In this document: positions 26,691-35,975 of the stretch, piece by piece
Layout: every line of letters starts with the position of its first letter
How positions within the stretch are numbered: position 1 is the stretch's first letter
Assembly: GCA_964476515.1 (NCBI GenBank)
Contig: CAYZAY010000001.1
Location: forward strand, 1 to 64,000
Length of the DNA: 64,000 nucleotides
Origin: JASMHC01 sp964476515
Lineage (GTDB): Bacteria; Pseudomonadota; Alphaproteobacteria; Rhodobacterales; Rhodobacteraceae
Reading direction: 5' to 3'
Program-made: the position numbers and the translations under genes
Notes under the pieces: generated by a model
Databases searched by the model: none
What the model was told of the DNA's origin: nothing
The model's input: the letters and a program-made list of their open reading frames with translations, nothing else

Positions 26691-29600
26691 CTAGCCACGC
26701 GCCTTTTTCTTAGGTCTGAATATCAGTTCTCCGAACAGCCACGCGATAATAGTCAAAACGAATGTACCAGCAGCAAATAGCGCAAAGGCCGTTGGCACGC
26801 TGGTGACCCTTTCCAACTGGGGAAGCATCGACACCATAGTATCGGGCATTGCACCGCCTGCTATCACGCTGCCAACCGTCACAAGCCCCCAGCCCAGCAT
26901 CAAAAGCGCTGCTATCTGAACCAACATTTTGGGCATCCGTGCGCGTGAACCGGTCGCCATCATCCGCCTAAAAGCGACGAATTCGGTTTTGATATCCCGT
27001 TGAATGGCGATCAGAGACGGAACCACAAGCAGCACCAGAAACATGCCAAACCCAAGCCCGAAGACCAGTGTTATGACGGTCGGTTTAAGGAATTCTGCCT
27101 GTGCGGATTGTTCGAATAGCAGTGGTGCCAAGCCAAGGATCGTTGTCAAAGTAGTCAACAAAACGGGCCGAAGTCGATCTGAGGCACCATCAATAATCGA
27201 CGGGATAAGCCCGCGATCTTCGGCGTATTCATCAATGGTCGTCACCAAAACGATTGAATCGTTGATGATGATCCCCGTCATCCCCAACAACCCGACGACC
27301 GAAAACATCGACAACGCCACGCCCATGGCGCCATGGCCATAGATCGCACCGATTAGGCCAAAAGGGATCACCGACATGACAACAAGTGGGCGGGTCCAGC
27401 TAGCGAAAACCCAAGCTAGAACAAGATAGATGCCAAGCAAACACAATACCAAGCCGGTGATCGCATCGTTCAGGAAACTACGTTCTTGTTCGGCCAATCC
27501 GGACAACTGCCAGTCAATTTGATAATTTTGTGCGATCTCTGGAAGGATCGTGGTTTCCAGTGCCTCGGTGATTTCATTCGCGATCTCGGCGTTTTCTTCG
27601 TCGATGTCGCCCGTAACCGAAATCAGCCGAACGCCGTTTTCGCGAAGCACTGTCGAAAAGCCGGTACACGATGTCACTGTTACGATATCAGCCAGAGGCA
27701 CGTACCCACCCTGTGGTTTACGCATATGCGTTCGGTCAAGGAAATCGGCGGTTAGTTCGTCTTCGGGCAGTTCAACAGATATCGACGCGCTTCGTCCGTC
27801 CACCGGATAGGTCGCCGCCTCTATCCCGCCAAGACGTTGGCGAAGGGCCTGACCTAAGGCATCAATCGTAAAGCCCAATGCCTGACCCTGAGGTGTCAGT
27901 TCCAGCACCAGTTCGTCTTTGTCATAGGCCAGGTTGTCTTCGACCGACGTGACCTCTGGATACTGCAGCAGTGCTTCCTGAAGAGCATTTGATGCCGCCT
28001 TCAGGACATCGGCATCGACGCCCATCAACTGGATATCAAGCGCATCGCCACCCGGCCCTGCGCGCCCACCCCGAAATGTCAGGGTCTCAGTACGTGGCAC
28101 TTGCTCTACTTCTTCCTGAAGCTGGGTCACAAAGGTGAAACTTGTGAACGGTCGCAAATCGGGGTCAATCAGTTCGATCGTGATCGCACCTAGCAAATCA
28201 CCTTCTTTTTCGCCCGCACCCGCCAAACCACGCCCTGCGTTTTCGCCGATTTGGGCAACCACATAATTGACCGGATTCAACCCATGTTCTGCTTCAAGAC
28301 GCGCTCCGACTTCGTCCACCGCGCGCTGCATTTCCTGCATCATGGCAATCGTATCTTCACGTGTTGCGCCGTTAACCATCGCGAAATTGCCTGTCACGGA
28401 TCCTTGCTCAGGCGCGTTGAAGAAACGCCATTGCACCTTGCCGGTCATGATGCCCGATACCTGAAGCGCCAAAAGCAAGACCACACAGGCCATGACGGGG
28501 TAGCGGAAGAAGATAACCATCGCCATGAATCGTCGGAATATCACATCGCGGAACCATCTAAAGCCGCGGTTCACAACGCGCGAAGGCAAATCGTACCAAT
28601 GCTCTTTCGCGGTATGCGCCAGCGCATGAGACATATGGTTCGGCAAAATAAGGAAGCATTCGATCAGTGACGCGGTGAGAACGGCGATGACCGTGAACGG
28701 AATAGCGCTGATCAGGTCTCCGAAGCGGCCACCTACGACGACCAAGGCAAAGAAGGCAATAACCGTGGTCAGGGTCGCGGAAAACACCGGTAAAGCCATG
28801 CGTTTGGCGGCGCGCTCAGCCGCTTGCACGGGGTGTTCGCCCAATCGGCGTGCTCTGAAATCTGCGTGTTCGCCAACGACGATTGCGTCGTCCACCACGA
28901 TGCCAAGCGTGATGATCAGTGCGAAAATCGAGATCACGTTGAAGGTCAGCCCTGCGAAGTACATCAGTGAAACCGTCGCCAACATCGCAACCGGAATACC
29001 CGCGGCCACCCAAAATGCGATGCGTGCATTCAGGAACAGAAACAAGAGCAGCAATACCAGCCCCAGCCCGACCAACCCGTTATCCATCAGGATTTTAAGA
29101 CGGGCTGAAATAGCCTCGGCGCTCGTGTTGATCAGCTCAATCTTTCCGCCTTCGGGAAGCAGGCCCTGCATTTCTGCGGCAAGCTCTTCAACCTGTTCCT
29201 GAATGGCGATGGCATCGCCTGCGGATGATCGCTGAACGTTGATGAAAACAGCCGAGTTATCGCCGACGTAGTAGCTAACGTTTCGATCAATGCCTTCGGT
29301 CAGGACATCGGCAACATCCCCGACCGTCAGTTTCGATCCATCAGGTTCAAGCCGCAGCACGACCGATTCAATCTGATCAGCGCTGCGCTTTTCTACACCT
29401 GTCCGCACGCGTGCATTTGCGCCGGTCACGTCCCCTGCGGGGTCTGCATCGACTTCTTCGGCGATGGCGTTGGCGATTTGGGACAGCGTTATATCAAAGC
29501 GGATCAAGTTGGCCGAGGTCACTTCAACAACCGTTCTGGGCGCAACGACGCCCCGCACCGTTGTTCGCGTCACGCCTTTGGCAAACAGCTTCACCACCAT

Positions 29601-30092
29601 TTCGTCGGCAAGCTGTGCCAATTGTTCAACCGCGACAGGGCCGGTAATGACAACGTCGGTTACCGGATCTCTCCAACTTCCGCGCCTGACCGACGGATCA
29701 TCCGAGTCACTCGGCAGGTTTCCAATGCTATCAACCGCGTCCTGAACATCGTCGGCTGCACGGCCCATGTCCCAGTTTGGCTCGAACTCTAACCGGATCG
29801 TCGCCCGCCCTTCCCGAGACGTTGACGACGAAGACGACACGCCTTCGACAGCCAGCATTGCGGGTTCGATAAGCTGAACGATGGCTGCGTCCACATCTTC
29901 GGCACCGGCGCCATCCCACCCGATGGTCACTGTAATCGTGTCTAAAACTATATCCGGGAAGAACTGCGAACGCATCTTGGGCAGCGTCGTAAGACCGGCC
30001 GCAACCAGAATAACCAGCAGCAAATTCGCAATCGTTCCATGCCGCGTGAAGTACGCAAGGATACCTTTGTTATCGTTGTATTTCCGTGCCAC
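26691..30092 (-). CDS. RND-family efflux permease
   Basis: Inner-membrane RND transporter of 1133 residues, with twelve predicted helices and two large periplasmic loops. The proton-relay acidic pair is visible in GIVVDDAIVVGEHA. It begins at a GTG four bases after the adaptor stop. The protein resembles the heavy-metal/drug-type RND pumps of roseobacters. Substrate unknown. No outer-membrane TolC-type gene is adjacent, so the pump must use one encoded elsewhere. Confidence 0.92.
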   Translation of the reverse strand: MARKYNDNKGILAYFTRHGTIANLLLVILVAAGLTTLPKMRSQFFPDIVLDTITVTIGWDGAGAEDVDAAIVQLIEPAMLAVEGVSSSSSTSREGRATIRLEFEPNWDMGRAADDVQDAVDSIGNLPSDSDDPSVRRGSWRDPVTDVVITGPVAVEQLAQLADEMVVKLFAKGVTRTTVRGVVAPRTVVEVTSANLIRFDITLSQIANAIAEEVDADPAGDVTGANARVRTGVEKRSADQIESVVLRLEPDGSKLTVGDVADVLTEGIDRNVSYYVGDNSAVFINVQRSSAGDAIAIQEQVEELAAEMQGLLPEGGKIELINTSAEAISARLKILMDNGLVGLGLVLLLLFLFLNARIAFWVAAGIPVAMLATVSLMYFAGLTFNVISIFALIITLGIVVDDAIVVGEHADFRARRLGEHPVQAAERAAKRMALPVFSATLTTVIAFFALVVVGGRFGDLISAIPFTVIAVLTASLIECFLILPNHMSHALAHTAKEHWYDLPSRVVNRGFRWFRDVIFRRFMAMVIFFRYPVMACVVLLLALQVSGIMTGKVQWRFFNAPEQGSVTGNFAMVNGATREDTIAMMQEMQRAVDEVGARLEAEHGLNPVNYVVAQIGENAGRGLAGAGEKEGDLLGAITIELIDPDLRPFTSFTFVTQLQEEVEQVPRTETLTFRGGRAGPGGDALDIQLMGVDADVLKAASNALQEALLQYPEVTSVEDNLAYDKDELVLELTPQGQALGFTIDALGQALRQRLGGIEAATYPVDGRSASISVELPEDELTADFLDRTHMRKPQGGYVPLADIVTVTSCTGFSTVLRENGVRLISVTGDIDEENAEIANEITEALETTILPEIAQNYQIDWQLSGLAEQERSFLNDAITGLVLCLLGIYLVLAWVFASWTRPLVVMSVIPFGLIGAIYGHGAMGVALSMFSVVGLLGMTGIIINDSIVLVTTIDEYAEDRGLIPSIIDGASDRLRPVLLTTLTTILGLAPLLFEQSAQAEFLKPTVITLVFGLGFGMFLVLLVVPSLIAIQRDIKTEFVAFRRMMATGSRARMPKMLVQIAALLMLGWGLVTVGSVIAGGAMPDTMVSMLPQLERVTSVPTAFALFAAGTFVLTIIAWLFGELIFRPKKKARG

Positions 30093-30095
30093 GCC

Positions 30096-31616
30096 CTAGT
30101 TCCCCATCCGGCTTTCCAGACGCTCGACCAAGTCTTTTGGCACCTCGGGCTGTTCAAGAAGACCCAGAATGCGATCCTTCGCGTTCTGAGGCATCCTGCC
30201 GTTTGAATTCACCGCATCAATCAGCTTTTGCCGTCGTTCATCGCTGATCTCGATCAGCTCTCCATCTTCGTTGACCGGACGGCCCTGCCCTTGTTCGGGC
30301 GCGGCGGGTTGCTGGCGTTCAGCGCTTTTGGCGATGGCTTCAACTTCGACCTGATCAAGAACGCGAACCCCGATCCCTGCACCAAGCAACGGTGATCTCT
30401 CGGCAACGACCCGCGTTCCTTCAAGCGCGTCCGCTTTGACCAACACATCGTCCCCCTGACGGCGGACAAGCTCAACATCAACCGATACAAGGCGGTCTTC
30501 ATCCGTGACGATCAGCACCGCCCCGTCGCTTCCATAGGCAGCAGCGGGCAACCGAACGACGCCCTCAACGGGTGGTTCCTGAATGTTAACGGTCACAAAA
30601 TCACCGGGCTTTAGCCCCAACGGGTTATCCAGCCGCGCATAGACCAATCGACCCGTTTGGCCTTCGCCCACGGCAGCACTTTCGCGGTCGATCAGCCCTA
30701 GACTGACCAATTCGACACCACCAACATCCAGACTAACCTCAACCGGAGCGGTTTGAAGCTGACCACCCTGATCAAGCAACCGTGCATATTGCGCAGTCGA
30801 AATGCGGAACGATACTTCTAGACTGTTTCGATCAATCAACTCTGCCAGTTTTTCGTTAGGCGACACCAATCCGCCTTCGATGGCATTCACCCCACTCAGC
30901 GTGCCCGTAAAACCAGCAAAGATTTCAGTCTCGGCCAAGGCCCTATTGGCATCCGCCAACGATATCTGCTGACGCGCCATCCGCGTTTGTGCCTGATCAA
31001 CACGCGCAGCTGCATTCGCAAGAGACTGCCGTTTGCCAAGAACCGCAGCGCGTGCGGAAGACGCCGAAAGCTCGGCCTGCTCAACGGCGGCTTCTGTGCC
31101 AACACCGCGCTCTCTTAGGTCTTGCTGACGAACCAGCGCTTTGTCGCGAAGCTGGGACTGTTCCTGAGCGGCCTGCAAATCGTCGGTGGAAATCTCAAAC
31201 GCGCGATTAGCGTCCCTGACTTCGGCCTCGGCATCCAGAATATCCGCCTTGACCCGATCCAGTTGCGCCAAAGCGTCAATCTGATCCACCCGCGCTAACA
31301 ACTGACCTTTGGAAACCTGCCCGCCGTCACGGAACTCTGGCGCGAGGTATACCAACTGTCCACCCGATGTCGCGCGAATTTCCAACGTTCGGGTGCTCGC
31401 CACCTCGCCGAATGCGGTCAGGGTTGGCGCAATCGTTTCCGCATTAGCGGTCACGACGTTTACGGAAAACACACGCTCACGCGCAGACGGACGCATGCCT
31501 TGTTGTGACTGAACATTCTTGGCAGCGCTGAACACCAGATTTCCGGCAACTGCTAGGATGCCAAGCGTCAAAGACAGCAAAAAGAGACCGGTCAGGCTCT
31601 GGCGTAGAAACTTCAT
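30096..31616 (-). CDS. RND efflux periplasmic adaptor (membrane fusion protein)
   Basis: Protein of 506 residues with an N-terminal membrane anchor (about 7-30), barrel-sandwich/lipoyl halves, a long coiled-coil hairpin (about 120-200, QLDRVKADILDAEAEVRDA onward) and a beta-barrel C-terminus. It is longer than the usual 380-420 residues because of a charged C-terminal tail (after about 420) rich in Gln and Glu. It precedes the permease gene by 3 nt and would link it to an outer-membrane channel. Confidence 0.9.
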   Translation of the reverse strand: MKFLRQSLTGLFLLSLTLGILAVAGNLVFSAAKNVQSQQGMRPSARERVFSVNVVTANAETIAPTLTAFGEVASTRTLEIRATSGGQLVYLAPEFRDGGQVSKGQLLARVDQIDALAQLDRVKADILDAEAEVRDANRAFEISTDDLQAAQEQSQLRDKALVRQQDLRERGVGTEAAVEQAELSASSARAAVLGKRQSLANAAARVDQAQTRMARQQISLADANRALAETEIFAGFTGTLSGVNAIEGGLVSPNEKLAELIDRNSLEVSFRISTAQYARLLDQGGQLQTAPVEVSLDVGGVELVSLGLIDRESAAVGEGQTGRLVYARLDNPLGLKPGDFVTVNIQEPPVEGVVRLPAAAYGSDGAVLIVTDEDRLVSVDVELVRRQGDDVLVKADALEGTRVVAERSPLLGAGIGVRVLDQVEVEAIAKSAERQQPAAPEQGQGRPVNEDGELIEISDERRQKLIDAVNSNGRMPQNAKDRILGLLEQPEVPKDLVERLESRMGN

Positions 31617-31698
31617 AAAGGTTCCTTTTCAACAACGTACCTTGGGCGCCAGCGGACACCAGAGCACACACAATCTACTTATCATACGTGCCGCCGGA

Positions 31699-32241
31699 TT
31701 ATTTCCGTCGCAGTCGTTCTTCCAAACGTGGAAAAATCTCAACAAAATTGCAGGGCAGATGTTGGAAGTTCAACTGATGGATCAGGATTTCATCCCACGC
31801 GTCTTTGCAGGCACCCGGGCTTCCTGGAAGGGCAAACAAATAGGTGCCTTGGGCCACACCACCCGTCGCACGGCTTTGAACGGCAGAGGTGCCGATCTTC
31901 TTCATGCTGACAATTGTGAAAACGGTCGAGAACGCCTCGATTTCTTTTTCATAGACGTCGCGATGTGCTTCGACGGATACATCACGCCCAGTTAGGCCCG
32001 TGCCACCGGTTGAGATGATTACATCTACATCCTTATCAGCGCACCATTCGCGAAGTTGATCAGCAATTTCGACACGCTCATCGGGCAGGATATGGCGATG
32101 AGCAACCTGATGCCCCGCCGCTTCAATCCGGTCGACCAAAACCTGACCCGAGCGGTCCTGTTCAATGCTTCGGCTATCCGACACGGTCAGAACTGCAATT
32201 CGAACCGGAACAAACGGTTTGGTTTCATCATATCGCGCCAT
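31699..32241 (-). CDS. moaB: Molybdenum cofactor biosynthesis protein B
   Basis: MoaB/Mog-type protein of 180 residues. The conserved STGGTGLTGRDVS motif is complete. It participates in adenylylation/insertion steps of molybdopterin synthesis. It follows the uracil-DNA glycosylase gene by 1 nt and is co-oriented; moaD and moaE are 12 kb away, at 44.2-44.9 kb. Confidence 0.93.
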   Translation of the reverse strand: MARYDETKPFVPVRIAVLTVSDSRSIEQDRSGQVLVDRIEAAGHQVAHRHILPDERVEIADQLREWCADKDVDVIISTGGTGLTGRDVSVEAHRDVYEKEIEAFSTVFTIVSMKKIGTSAVQSRATGGVAQGTYLFALPGSPGACKDAWDEILIHQLNFQHLPCNFVEIFPRLEERLRRK

Positions 32242-32242
32242 T

Positions 32243-33022
32243 TCAGGCCAACTCCTTTAACCGCGCCTGAAGCGCCAACAAATCCGCCCAAGCCTCACGT
32301 TTCGCATGTGGATTGCGCAGCAAAAAAGCGGGGTGGAACATCGGCAGCGTTGGAACTTTGGCAACGCCCTGCCAGTTACCCCGTAGCCGCGTGATCCCGC
32401 GCTTACTCAGCATCGCCTGACAGGCAATATTCCCCATCAGAACAATCAACTCAGGCTGAACCAACTCGATATGCCGCTCAACAAAGGGGCGCATCATCGC
32501 AATTTCTTCGGGCTTTGGATCGCGGTTTTGCGGTGGCCGCCATGGCAATACGTTCGTGGTGTACACACCCGCCAAACCTTCGGCAGACCGCGCCATGCCG
32601 ATAGCGGCAAACATTTTATCCAATAGCTGACCGGCGCGCCCGACAAAGGGTAGACCTTGGATATCCTCGTCCCGCCCGGGTGCTTCACCGATTACCATCA
32701 CACGGGCAGTGGGCGATCCATCTGCAAACACCAGATTATTCGCGCCACGCTTCAAGTCACAGTGATCAAATCCGGCAATCGCGGCTTTCAACGCCTCTAA
32801 CGAGTCTGTTTTCGAAGCCATTCCCCGCGCGACCTCTACCGGATCAACCTCTTGCTTGACGGCAACAACAGGCGCGGTTTTTTCTGCCTTTTTCGGAACG
32901 ACGGGCTTGGCCTGCAACGCGTATCGGTCAATCGGCGCTTCCGCAATCGCATCAGATACGCCCATTTCAACCTGCCATTCCAGCAAGGCACGGGCCGTCC
33001 AATATTTTTCCGCCGATTCCAT
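32243..33022 (-). CDS. Uracil-DNA glycosylase, family-4-like, with incomplete Fe-S ligands
   Basis: Protein of 259 residues of the family 4 UDG fold: a GEAPGRDED motif (112-120) and the FHPAFLLRNP motif near 229. In family 4 enzymes four cysteines hold a 4Fe-4S cluster. Here only the second is present, C88 in FDHCDLK; the first position is F85, the third W161 in NVLPWRPPQNR and the fourth M177 in EEIAMMRPF. A second Cys, C201, is not at a ligand site. Uracil removal is still plausible, but the cluster is not. The ATG at 33022 gives the family start MESAEKYWTARALLEWQ. An N-terminal extension of about 70 residues is rich in Lys and Ala. Confidence 0.85.
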   Translation of the reverse strand: MESAEKYWTARALLEWQVEMGVSDAIAEAPIDRYALQAKPVVPKKAEKTAPVVAVKQEVDPVEVARGMASKTDSLEALKAAIAGFDHCDLKRGANNLVFADGSPTARVMVIGEAPGRDEDIQGLPFVGRAGQLLDKMFAAIGMARSAEGLAGVYTTNVLPWRPPQNRDPKPEEIAMMRPFVERHIELVQPELIVLMGNIACQAMLSKRGITRLRGNWQGVAKVPTLPMFHPAFLLRNPHAKREAWADLLALQARLKELA

Positions 33023-33167
33023 GTCTGCCAAGCTATCCCGCTTCCCGCCGGTGTGAAAGCCAAAGTGACCGCTGCTTTTTCTGTCTTAAATATCCCCGCC
33101 AGAGGCATCCTAAGCTTGCCCCAAACGCAACCTCTCCATATAAGCGTTAGAAATCCGAGGAGACGCC

Positions 33168-34118
33168 ATGACATTCCGGCAAAAACACCTCTTGGGTATC
33201 GAACCCCTCCACCCTACCGAAATTACTGCGATTCTGGATTTGGCTGACAAATATGTCGACCTGAACCGCCAAAGCGTCAAACATTCAGACGCGCTGACAG
33301 GTCTCACCCAGATCAACATGTTCTTTGAAAACTCCACCCGCACGCAAGCCAGCTTTGAACTCGCTGGAAAACGTCTGGGTGCAGATGTGATGAACATGGC
33401 GATGCAAGCCAGTTCCATCAAAAAGGGCGAGACGCTTGTCGATACGGCCCTGACACTGAACGCCATGCATCCAGACCTTCTGGTCGTGCGCCACCCCCAT
33501 TCCGGCGCGGTCGATCTGCTGGCGCAAAAGGTCAACTGCGCCGTGCTAAACGCTGGCGACGGCCGTCATGAACATCCGACCCAAGCGCTGCTTGACGCGC
33601 TGACCATTCGCCGCCGCAAGGGCCGCCTGCATCGTCTAAACGTCGCGATCTGTGGCGACATCGCCCATAGCCGTGTGGCGCGGTCCAATATCATCCTGCT
33701 TGGCAAGATGGAAAACCGCATCCGCCTGATCGGTCCCCCGACGCTGGTTCCAAGCCAATTTAGCGAATTCGGCTGTGAGGTTTACGACGACATGAACGAA
33801 GGTCTCAAAGACGTCGATGTTGTCATGATGCTTCGGCTGCAACGCGAACGCATGGACGGCGGTTTTATTCCTTCTGAACGCGAATATTATCACCGCTATG
33901 GTCTGGACGCCGAAAAGCTGGACAACGCCAAGGACGACGCGATCGTCATGCACCCCGGCCCCATGAACCGAGGCGTTGAAATCGACGGAGACATTGCCGA
34001 CGACGTCACCCGCTCGGTCATCCAAGAACAGGTCGAAATGGGCGTCGCGGTCCGCATGGCCGCTATGGACCTGCTGGCACGGAACCAACGGGCCGACCGC
34101 GAACAGGGGGTTGCTTGA
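33168..34118 (+). CDS. pyrB: Aspartate carbamoyltransferase catalytic chain
   Basis: PyrB of 316 residues forming carbamoyl-aspartate in pyrimidine synthesis. Carbamoyl-phosphate motif FENSTRTQASFE, the lysine in SSIKKGET, HPTQALLDALT and the aspartate-binding MLRLQRERM with HPGPMNRG are intact. No regulatory PyrI is seen. It leads a three-gene run with the bPH-like protein and the PyrC homologue. Confidence 0.95.
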   Translation: MTFRQKHLLGIEPLHPTEITAILDLADKYVDLNRQSVKHSDALTGLTQINMFFENSTRTQASFELAGKRLGADVMNMAMQASSIKKGETLVDTALTLNAMHPDLLVVRHPHSGAVDLLAQKVNCAVLNAGDGRHEHPTQALLDALTIRRRKGRLHRLNVAICGDIAHSRVARSNIILLGKMENRIRLIGPPTLVPSQFSEFGCEVYDDMNEGLKDVDVVMMLRLQRERMDGGFIPSEREYYHRYGLDAEKLDNAKDDAIVMHPGPMNRGVEIDGDIADDVTRSVIQEQVEMGVAVRMAAMDLLARNQRADREQGVA

Positions 34119-34120
34119 TC

Positions 34121-34561
34121 ATGGAAGACAGCTACCGCCTTACCCCATCCAGCGAATTGCTGACCGGCGAAAAGCTTGAGCAAAGCTTTCAGGCTGACCG
34201 CGGCGCGTACATCCGCGATCATACGTGGATGGCGGCGATTGCTATGGCGGTGAGGATGGTTGTCCTGTGGGTGATTGGAAACCCACACGTCTGGACAGGA
34301 GCGATTGGCGGTCTCGCGGCGATTGGCGTTCGTGGCTTTTATGTTGCTTCGGACGAGCTAGGCGTGCGTTGGGGTCTGACCAATATGCGCCTGCTTGGTC
34401 CTCAGACCCGCGCTGTGGATCTTGGCCAAGTTAAGGACGTTCGCACTTTGGCAAGTGCTGTTCAGGTGATCACAAAGACCGGCGACAAATATCTGCTGAA
34501 ATATCAATCGGATCGAAGTGCAACCAAAGCAGCTATTTTGGCTGCGGCGACACGAGCATAG
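34121..34561 (+). CDS. Small membrane protein with a bPH-like domain
   Basis: Protein of 146 residues placed between pyrB and pyrC. Two hydrophobic stretches (about 37-55 and 58-75) are followed by a beta-rich domain with LTNMRLLGPQTRAVDLGQVKDV, reminiscent of bacterial PH-like (YdbS/YdbT) domains. The start ATG at 34121 lies 3 nt after the pyrB stop. I do not know a function. The conserved-looking placement suggests that it is part of the pyrB transcript, or simply carried with it. Confidence 0.75.
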   Translation: MEDSYRLTPSSELLTGEKLEQSFQADRGAYIRDHTWMAAIAMAVRMVVLWVIGNPHVWTGAIGGLAAIGVRGFYVASDELGVRWGLTNMRLLGPQTRAVDLGQVKDVRTLASAVQVITKTGDKYLLKYQSDRSATKAAILAAATRA

Positions 34562-34574
34562 AAAAGGCAACCAC

Positions 34575-35846
34575 ATGAAGACGCTTTTCACCAACGCCCG
34601 CCTGATTGATCCAGAGGCCCAGACCGACTCCATCGGCACCCTACTGGTTGAAGGCAGCACGATCAAAGCGGTTCTGGGCGCGGGTGAACTGGTCTCGGAT
34701 GCTGAGGTTGTCGATTGTGGATGCAAGGCTCTTGCCCCTGGTATTGTCGATATCGGTGTCAAAATCTGCGAACCGGGTGAACGCCACAAGGAAAGCTTCC
34801 GGTCAGCCGGATTGGCTGCTGCAGCCGGCGGTGTGACCACCATCGTCACGCGCCCAGACACGCTACCCGCTATCGACACCCCTGAAACGCTGGAATTCGT
34901 CACCCGCCGCGCAGGCGAAGATGCGCCCGTTCATGTGCGCACCATGGCCGCGCTGACCAAAGGGCGAGAAGGCCGCGAGATGACGGAACTGGGGTTCTTG
35001 ATAGATGCGGGCGCGGTAGCCTTTACTGACGGTGACACCGTCACGACCAACACAAAAGTCCTGACCCGCGCGATGACCTACGCGAGAAGCCTAGATGCCA
35101 TTATCGTCGCCCACCCACAGGAACCGGGGCTATCAGCCGGAGCAGCCGCAACCAGCGGCAAGTTCGCCGCCCTAAAGGGACTGCCAACGGTAAGCCCTAT
35201 GGCCGAGCGTATGGGCTTGGATCGTGATATCGCTTTGGTCGAAATGACCGGCGTAAAGTACCACGCTGACCAAATCACAACAGCCCGAGCACTTCCCGCG
35301 CTAGAGCGCGCCAAGAACAACGGCCATGATGTCTCTGCCGGTATTTCCATCCACCACCTGACGCTGAACGAATTGGACGTCGCCGACTATCGGACCTTTT
35401 TCAAAGTGAAACCGCCACTTCGATCCGAAGATGACCGACTGGCGGTGATCCAAGCGGTTGCGGATGGGCTGATCGACATCATCTGTTCGATGCACACGCC
35501 CCAAGACGAAGAAAGCAAGCGTCTGCCATTCGAAGAAGCCGCTTCAGGGGCCGTGGGTCTAGAAACGCTGCTTCCAGCGGCGCTGCGTCTTTATCACAAC
35601 GAACAGCTGACATTGCCCCAACTATTCCGCGCCATGTCTCTGAATCCTGCAAAAAGATTTGGCCAAGACGGCGGCCGACTGACTGCGGGCTCGCCCGCCG
35701 ATCTGGTCCTGTTCGACCCAGACACGCCCTTCGTTCTTGACCGTACCGTGATGAATTCGAAATCCAAAAACACCCCATTTGACGGGGCCCGAATGCAGGG
35801 CAAAATTCTGGGTACTTGGGTCAGTGGCAAACGCGTTTACGAATAA
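34575..35846 (+). CDS. pyrC: Dihydroorotase homologue lacking catalytic residues (pseudo-DHOase)
   Basis: Amidohydrolase-fold protein of 423 residues clearly related to class I dihydroorotases. The usual zinc motif DxHVHxREPG reads DIGVKICEPG (residues 59-68): both His become G61 and K63, and Arg becomes C65. The late catalytic block TDHAPH reads SMHTPQ (305-310), so the catalytic Asp is M306. Other regions (for example IVAHPQEPG and SIHHLTLNELD) are well kept. Such PyrC-prime proteins in other bacteria act as partners of PyrB rather than as enzymes. By its position it could do the same here; a second, active dihydroorotase would be needed elsewhere. Confidence 0.85.
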   Translation: MKTLFTNARLIDPEAQTDSIGTLLVEGSTIKAVLGAGELVSDAEVVDCGCKALAPGIVDIGVKICEPGERHKESFRSAGLAAAAGGVTTIVTRPDTLPAIDTPETLEFVTRRAGEDAPVHVRTMAALTKGREGREMTELGFLIDAGAVAFTDGDTVTTNTKVLTRAMTYARSLDAIIVAHPQEPGLSAGAAATSGKFAALKGLPTVSPMAERMGLDRDIALVEMTGVKYHADQITTARALPALERAKNNGHDVSAGISIHHLTLNELDVADYRTFFKVKPPLRSEDDRLAVIQAVADGLIDIICSMHTPQDEESKRLPFEEAASGAVGLETLLPAALRLYHNEQLTLPQLFRAMSLNPAKRFGQDGGRLTAGSPADLVLFDPDTPFVLDRTVMNSKSKNTPFDGARMQGKILGTWVSGKRVYE

Positions 35847-35924
35847 GGTCTACTTTCGAAAAACCGAGATCAGCCTAGGAACGAAAAACAACTCTGTCCA
35901 GAGTAGGCTCTTGGCCACACTTTC

Positions 35925-35939
35925 ACACTACAGTAGTGT
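35925..35939. promoter_or_regulatory. Small palindrome ACACTA-CAG-TAGTGT before plsY
   Basis: Perfect 6-bp inverted repeat with a 3-nt centre in the 129-nt gap between pyrC and plsY, about 37 nt before the plsY start. It could be an operator or a weak hairpin; no T-run follows. Confidence 0.25.
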
Positions 35940-35975
35940 CGCGCGAAGTTATCGTCTTCTGACAAAGGAAATCCT

